NCBI GenBank assembly: GCA_958295645.1
Contig: OY282361.1
Span: 1,950,501-2,014,500, forward strand
Direction: 5' to 3'
DNA: 64,000 nucleotides
From: Longimicrobiales bacterium
GTDB taxonomy: Bacteria; Gemmatimonadota; Gemmatimonadetes; Longimicrobiales; Gaopeijiaceae
The position numbers and the translations under genes were made by a program. Below the pieces are notes generated by a model. The model was given only the letters and a program-made list of their open reading frames with translations, made no database searches and was not told where the DNA came from. Below are positions 59,404 to 64,000 of this stretch, in pieces (position 1 is the stretch's first letter; every line of letters begins with the position of its first letter).

Positions 59404-62177
59404 CAGAATCCGTACTTCAGCCGTCGAAGACGAAACGCTTTGTCGCCGCCGTCCACCGTTCGAACGATGGCGTCCCGAACTGCTGGTTCCTCGATAGCGC
59501 CAGCGATGGCAATCCGTCCCCGGCTCGCCGTTGCTTCCAGTTGGATCACGATGTCTGCATCGCCGTTCACGACAATGTTGGCGTTGTGGGTCGCCACGAT
59601 AATCTGTCGCTGCCCCTTGAGTCCCTTAAGCACAGGAAGGACCGTGTCGAACAGGAAACGGTTGTCCAGCTCGTCTTCCGGTTGATCAATGACCAAGGGA
59701 CGGCAGTCGTTCGTCTTCAGCAACAACGAGAGCAGGACGCTGACCCGCCGGCCACCGGAAAGGTCGTCCAGCGGCCGGTAGTCTCTGTCATCTATTCTGA
59801 GTTCGATCAGGTAGCGGTCGGGGCAGCGAGTCGCGGCCAGCTCCCGTCGCTTCGACCTCGACAGGCATTCGCGGAACGTGGCCTGTACCGCATCGCTCAT
59901 GCCGACTTCCGCCAGCGCGTCGGCCTCGGTTGCAACGAGCAGCTTCGCTGGTGATGGTCTGCGAGCTTCCGGCGACTCGTTCCACCATCGCGTGACGCCC
60001 TTTTGCTTCAGCTCCTTCAGAAACCGTTCCAACGGCCCGCGCTCGCCGTTGTCGAGCCGACGTGCTGAAATCCTCTCGGCGTGCTCTGCACTGACCTTCT
60101 CGACCACGCGATCGTACGCGTTTCGCTGCTCGTCCACCAGCACCTTCCTGTCCTTGAGCGAAGCCTCGAATTCGTGCTCCGCATCGTCGCGCTTCTTGCG
60201 CAACTGGTCGAGATTCGCCTGGTAGCTGTCAAGCAAAGATGCCCGTTGATTCAGGGCCTGAAACTCTTTGATTCTCGCCCCGTCGAGGCCACGGTCCGCG
60301 AGCTTGCGATTGACCTCCTCACGAACGCGGCCCTGATGTGCAGCTAGGGTGCTCACTATGACTCTGCTGGCTTTGCTCACGGCATCCAGTTCACTGCTCG
60401 CGGAATCGAGAAGATCGTGGACACGGCCCCAACTCTCACGAAGATCGTTTGCCTGCTTCTCCATGGCCGCGCAACTCAAGACCTTCGCCATGCTATCGTC
60501 GGCCTCCAGCAAGTCGACTGACTTCGCCGATGTCCGTGCCCGGCCAAGATCCGCCGCTGTCGCCTTGGCTACTTCCGCGATTTCGTGCCAGCGATGGAGC
60601 GCACTGGAAGCATGATGAATGTCCTCAATACCGGCGTCGGCAAACGCCGTGAGTTCGTCGGACGCCTTCCGGCTTCGCTCGCAAGCCTGCTCCGCATCTG
60701 CGACTTCCTCGTCAAGCTTCGCCAGATGCTTGGCCGTACGGACGAGCTCCCTGTCCAGCGCGCACAGACGTCTTTCTCGGTCTTGGATGTCGCTGGTCTC
60801 GCTCGGCGGAGCCAACCGCGCCAAGATGTCTTCCACTGCTCCGGGTTGCTGAGCAAGGCGTTGCAGCTCGTTCTGTGTGTAAAACTCAGCTGGCCATTGC
60901 TTGTGATGCGGGGCGGTCGAATCTGCCCCTGGGCAGTCTAGCGTAATGGCCGGCGATCCAGCAAGGAAACCATCGTTGCCCCGAGCCTGCACTTGACTCT
61001 TTAGGACATCGTCGGACGGCAGGGGAGCCCTGATGTGCACTCGCAGGCCGTCGAGGAAGGTACTCTTTCCAGTCATGCTACCGCCGATGATGCACGTCAG
61101 GTCTGGGCTAAGGTCAAAGCGGCAACTCGTCTCGGTGGAGCCGTCAGTCTTGAAGAACGATGCTCCTCCTTCGACTGTTACCGACTTGAGCCACTTCCTA
61201 CGTTGCTTGGTGACGTCAGGCGGGTCGGCAATCTCCTGCAAGCTGCCGTCCGCATCTTTGTCGTACGCGATCCGCATGCGCGAGTCGCTAGCGACGAAGG
61301 CTTGGCGTAGCGCCTCAATTCGCGGACTCGCGAGCTTCATCCACGTGTAGCGTTTGCCAATTTCGTCCACCGAGTAGGCATCGCTGCCGTGGAAGAACGC
61401 TTGCCGACGTTCCGTCATTGCTTTGATCAGCCATGGGCGATTCTTTTCCGTGTCCTGGGGCAACTTCTTGTCTCCGAGCTCCAGTCCAGCCACATTCTCG
61501 TGCTGAAACAGCTTTAACACTTGCGCCTTTTGCGCTCCAAGCAGGCCTTTTTCACTATCGATATGTGGTGCAAGGACAATGTAACTCCAACGGTATCCAC
61601 CATCGCCTGTCCGGGAAGCCTCCCGCTGATGCCACTCGCGCAGGTCGTGGAACGTCTTTTCTGCGTTCTTGCTTGATACTTGTAGCACGTTGTCCTCCCA
61701 TGCCGACACGCCGCCCATGGCAATGTCAAACGCCTTAAGGTAGTGATAGCGTCCGATTTCTGGATCAAACAGGAACAGCAGGTGCAAACCTGCCTTGCCC
61801 TGATTCAGGTTCGGCTCGAAGCCGGGAAACACCGCATAGATTTTCTCGCGAAACGGCTGACCGTCGTCGTCAACGCCACTATTCCACTCTTCCACGATCC
61901 GCCAGACCGCGCTGGTCTCGGCACCGTCCCCAATGCGGGGTGAATGTGGCGTGAGCCCGAGAACCTGCACCCCGTTCTTCACCGTGCTCTTAAGAAGCCG
62001 CCGAGCGTATTCGGTGATCATCTCCCTCGACTCCAACGGACCAGTCAAGTCGGCAGGTCGCTTTGCTCTTCTGCCTTGATGGTCGTCTATTGTATGAACA
62101 TGCAAGTCCGTCTTAAGCCATCGGGCCCCGGGGACATCCTGGTGCCACTTGACTGCTTTGCATCGCCTAAAGGTCAT
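59403..62177 (-). CDS. TrlF-type PHP-domain plus SMC/Rad50-like ATPase
   Basis: 924 residues. The N-terminal PHP domain has WLKTDLHVHTIDDHQ (metal-binding DLHVH at about 24-28) and LGLTPHSPRIGDG. It is followed by the ATPase head: Walker A GGSMTGKST at 365-373, Walker B VIDQPEDELDN at about 829-839, signature LSGGRRVSVLL, and H-loop ATHN. Between them lies a long coiled coil (about 460-740). PHP enzymes hydrolyse phosphoesters, and the SMC-like head senses ATP or DNA. Such PHP-SMC fusions occur in defence islands. It precedes the AlbA_2 gene by an overlap. Confidence 0.86.
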   Translation of the reverse strand: MTFRRCKAVKWHQDVPGARWLKTDLHVHTIDDHQGRRAKRPADLTGPLESREMITEYARRLLKSTVKNGVQVLGLTPHSPRIGDGAETSAVWRIVEEWNSGVDDDGQPFREKIYAVFPGFEPNLNQGKAGLHLLFLFDPEIGRYHYLKAFDIAMGGVSAWEDNVLQVSSKNAEKTFHDLREWHQREASRTGDGGYRWSYIVLAPHIDSEKGLLGAQKAQVLKLFQHENVAGLELGDKKLPQDTEKNRPWLIKAMTERRQAFFHGSDAYSVDEIGKRYTWMKLASPRIEALRQAFVASDSRMRIAYDKDADGSLQEIADPPDVTKQRRKWLKSVTVEGGASFFKTDGSTETSCRFDLSPDLTCIIGGSMTGKSTFLDGLRVHIRAPLPSDDVLKSQVQARGNDGFLAGSPAITLDCPGADSTAPHHKQWPAEFYTQNELQRLAQQPGAVEDILARLAPPSETSDIQDRERRLCALDRELVRTAKHLAKLDEEVADAEQACERSRKASDELTAFADAGIEDIHHASSALHRWHEIAEVAKATAADLGRARTSAKSVDLLEADDSMAKVLSCAAMEKQANDLRESWGRVHDLLDSASSELDAVSKASRVIVSTLAAHQGRVREEVNRKLADRGLDGARIKEFQALNQRASLLDSYQANLDQLRKKRDDAEHEFEASLKDRKVLVDEQRNAYDRVVEKVSAEHAERISARRLDNGERGPLERFLKELKQKGVTRWWNESPEARRPSPAKLLVATEADALAEVGMSDAVQATFRECLSRSKRRELAATRCPDRYLIELRIDDRDYRPLDDLSGGRRVSVLLSLLLKTNDCRPLVIDQPEDELDNRFLFDTVLPVLKGLKGQRQIIVATHNANIVVNGDADIVIQLEATASRGRIAIAGAIEEPAVRDAIVRTVDGGDKAFRLRRLKYGF

Positions 62178-62328
62178 TGGGGCCTGTTTCGATACGGGTG
62201 AGTCGGTCGTGCCGGATCGTCGGTGGACGAGGCCTGCCGGGCACGAACGTCATGCCGAAAACATACCCCGGCCAGACAGCCGACGCAACAGAACCGCAAA
62301 TCCGTCGACGGAGCTTGGCCGAGCCCCC

Positions 62329-63126
62329 TCACAACGCTGTCCGGATCGCCCACAAGTCGGGAAACGCGGGCCGCCCCAGCGTGGATTGGAGGTACGCCGC
62401 CCCCAGCGATCCGCCCGTTCCCGGCTTCGTGCCGATCGTCCGCTCGACCATCTTCACGTGGTGGTACCGCCACTCCTGAACGCCTTCGTCCAGGTCCACG
62501 AGTTGCTCGCAGAGGCTGGTGAGCTCGGGGTCTTCCTGATAGATGCGCACCAGCTCGGCCTGCACGCGCTCGTCGGGCGAGGGGGGCGTGGCGAAGTCCC
62601 GGTCGAGCACGGTTGCGGGCACGGCGTAGCCGCGCACGGCGAGGAAGCGCAGGAAGCGGTCCCAGAGCGCGGGCTCGGCCAAGCGGCGTTCCAGGCGGTC
62701 GCGTTCGTCCGACTCGGCCGGGAACCGGTGAACGACGGATGCGCGCTTGCTTCCCAGCACGAACTCGAGTTCTCTGAACTGGGCGGACTGGAAGCCGCTG
62801 GCGGATTCCAACCGGTGCCGGAACGAGTTGAAGTCCACGGGCGTCATCGTCTCCACGATGTCCAATTGCGCGACCAGCACCTTGAGAATCTTGAGCACGC
62901 GCTTGAGTCCGGTGGCGGCCCGGTGCGCCTCGTCGTCCTCCAAGTGCGCCCCCACCTCGTCCATCTCGTGGAGCAGAACCTTGAACCAGAGTTCGTAGAC
63001 TTGGTGAACGACGATGAAGAGCATCTCGTCGTGCTCCTCGGGGTCTGCCAGCGTCCGCTGGAGCGACAGAAGCTCGGGAAGCTTGAGATAGCTCTGGTAG
63101 GTGACGAAGCTTTGGTGGTCGGTCAT
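62329..63126 (-). CDS. tryptophan 2,3-dioxygenase family protein
   Basis: 265 residues. Family marks: FVTYQSYLKLPELLSLQ, MLFIVVHQVYELWFKVLLHE, SFRHRLESASGFQSAQFREL, the haem-site region EWRYHHVKMVERTIGTKPG and TGGSLGAAYLQ. It opens the indole ring of tryptophan to N-formylkynurenine. The length is slightly under the usual 280. Its ATG overlaps the stop of the AlbA-family ATPase at its 5' side by ATGA, an odd partner for a catabolic enzyme. Kynurenine-pathway genes are not in the window. The 151-base gap after it leads to TrlF. Confidence 0.92.
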   Translation of the reverse strand: MTDHQSFVTYQSYLKLPELLSLQRTLADPEEHDEMLFIVVHQVYELWFKVLLHEMDEVGAHLEDDEAHRAATGLKRVLKILKVLVAQLDIVETMTPVDFNSFRHRLESASGFQSAQFRELEFVLGSKRASVVHRFPAESDERDRLERRLAEPALWDRFLRFLAVRGYAVPATVLDRDFATPPSPDERVQAELVRIYQEDPELTSLCEQLVDLDEGVQEWRYHHVKMVERTIGTKPGTGGSLGAAYLQSTLGRPAFPDLWAIRTAL

Positions 63127-64000
63127 TTTGGCTGTGTCCGTGGCGATCGAGCGTCAAGGTCGGCTTCCCGGGCATCTTGGTCGTCATCTTGGTCGGCGCC
63201 TCCTTCTGCGTTCCCGATTCGTCCCAGGCGTTCGCTTCCCGCCGACGTGAGGCGATATCGCTGCTTGCTGCTACGCGGCTTGTCCGGGATGGTCATCTCG
63301 ATCAGACCAGCCTGCAAGGCAGGGAGCAGATAGGCCTTGCGGAAGTAATCTTCGTGTCTCAAGCCGAGCACCTCCTGGATTTGCTGCCTAGTCATGTCAC
63401 CGGAGATCGCCCGCAACAATCGAACTTCCCCGGTGACTTCCCTGGTAACTTCCCCGGTAACTTGGTCGGTCGCTTCCCCAACTTGTTTGGTCGCATGGCC
63501 GGCGGGTGCCCCGACTTTCTCGATGACTTCCCCGGTAGCTCCCGTGGAGATTTCTCCCGCGACTCTCGGGCCGACCCTATCACCTCCTGGCACCATCCGA
63601 ACTTCCGGGTTCGGACGAAAGGTGACGGTGACGAAGCGGCCGGCCTCGAACTCGGGTTCTGGGCAGTCCTGCCGTCTTGCTCCGTCCCGAATGCGACGGA
63701 TCCCCGTCCCCGCCTTCTCGATGAAGCCGATGCGATGGAGCAAATCTGCGATGAGCGGGTTTCGCCGGATGCTCGTGTGTCCCAAATCGGCCAAGGTCAG
63801 GCCCTTCGGCAAACCGCCGGGACTGATCACCTTGATCCGGTCCGCATAGACTTCCACGAACACGTTGGCGCCGTCGAAGAACCAGTCTCTGTGCATGACC
63901 GCGTTGGTGATGGCTTCCCGCACGGCCTCCATCGGGTACTCGGAAATGTTCTGCCGCCGCAAGCCCTCGATCCGGTAGGCAGTGCGGGTGTTTCGCTCAA
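63123..64000 (-). CDS. AlbA-family/GHKL ATP-binding protein, 5' end outside the window
   Basis: The frame is open to the right edge (about 292 codons seen). The visible part starts in the GHKL domain with YPMEAVREAITNAVMHRDWF, VISPGGLPKGLTLADLG and LLHRIGFIEKAGTGIRRIRD, as in RecG-like/DUF4062-neighbour ATP-binding proteins with an AlbA_2 N-terminus. Residues that follow form a tetrapeptide-repeat linker (VTGE, VTRE, VTGE). Then comes a winged-helix-like end (AISGDMTRQQIQEVLGLRHE and LTSAGSERLGRIG). A signalling or regulatory ATPase, similar in type to the protein at 58225. It overlaps the dioxygenase gene by ATGA. Confidence 0.78.
   Translation of the reverse strand, partial: ERNTRTAYRIEGLRRQNISEYPMEAVREAITNAVMHRDWFFDGANVFVEVYADRIKVISPGGLPKGLTLADLGHTSIRRNPLIADLLHRIGFIEKAGTGIRRIRDGARRQDCPEPEFEAGRFVTVTFRPNPEVRMVPGGDRVGPRVAGEISTGATGEVIEKVGAPAGHATKQVGEATDQVTGEVTREVTGEVRLLRAISGDMTRQQIQEVLGLRHEDYFRKAYLLPALQAGLIEMTIPDKPRSSKQRYRLTSAGSERLGRIGNAEGGADQDDDQDAREADLDARSPRTQPK
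63424..63471 (-). repeat. 12-bp tandem repeats in the ATPase linker
   Basis: Four units of ACTTCCCCGGTG type (63424-63435, 63436-63447, 63448-63459, 63460-63471) with small changes, extended more loosely in both directions. Each encodes four residues of VT(G/R)E. The repeat keeps the frame, so its copy number may vary between strains. Confidence 0.7.

Noticed and set aside
63424..63560. CRISPR or regulatory repeat cluster
   Set aside because: The 12-bp units are in frame inside a coding region and encode a tetrapeptide linker.

Overview
The window is a GC-rich stretch of a Gram-negative bacterial chromosome. It encodes a complete MlaE/MlaF/MlaD lipid-transport set, outer-membrane barrels, many lipoproteins and Tat/Sec-exported enzymes. 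The mix of CBM9/DUF5916 barrels, DUF5117-type zinc proteases, Ig-domain leishmanolysin-like lipoproteins, a DUF5107 TPR protein and a large YtcJ-like amidohydrolase recalls Gemmatimonadota. That placement is an inference from gene content, because the window holds no rRNA or other marker. Starts are often GTG or TTG, and genes are commonly coupled by ATGA, GTGA or TGATG overlaps. I saw no tRNA, rRNA, CRISPR array, insertion sequence or integrase.

Layout. 1-2785: truncated SnoaL-like protein and an MMPL/RND exporter. 2772-7491 (minus strand): a compact bacteriocin-like locus. In transcription order it holds an anchored C39 peptidase, four or five small peptide genes, a thioredoxin-like protein, a Yip1-like membrane protein, and an ABC ATPase with its permease. 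7673-8311: a peroxiredoxin with an in-frame UGA at the peroxidatic position and a SECIS-like hairpin, read here as a selenoprotein. 8604-22828: exported hydrolase, barrels, CcdA plus TlpA-like thioredoxin, TM2 protein, MFS pump, DUF5107 TPR protein and a PQQ-type dehydrogenase. 22888-27434: a three-gene operon (TPR-DUF2325-like, AAA ATPase, Toprim-like DUF3226) that resembles an antiphage module. 27769-36694: SRPBCC protein, a tandem pair of Ig-domain metalloproteases (the first has lost its catalytic Glu), a DUF5117 protease and an unusual HhH plus sigma-4-like DNA-binding protein. 36776-41566: amidohydrolase, epimerase and an ABC transporter. 41641-46443: AI-2E permease, Nudix and the Mla genes. 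46675-58067: Rho, phosphoribosyltransferase, Sfp-type transferase, radical SAM, aldehyde dehydrogenase, ThyX, RNA ligase, sulfotransferase, DUF2236 and acyltransferase. 58225-64000: PHP-SMC-like TrlF ATPase with an AlbA_2 ATPase, tryptophan dioxygenase, and a second AlbA-family ATPase that runs off the edge.

The strongest candidates for something undescribed are the multi-peptide C39 locus (2772-7491), the exported Sec-peroxiredoxin beside it, and the TPR-DUF2325/AAA/DUF3226 operon. All functional statements come from reading motifs by eye; no database search was run.
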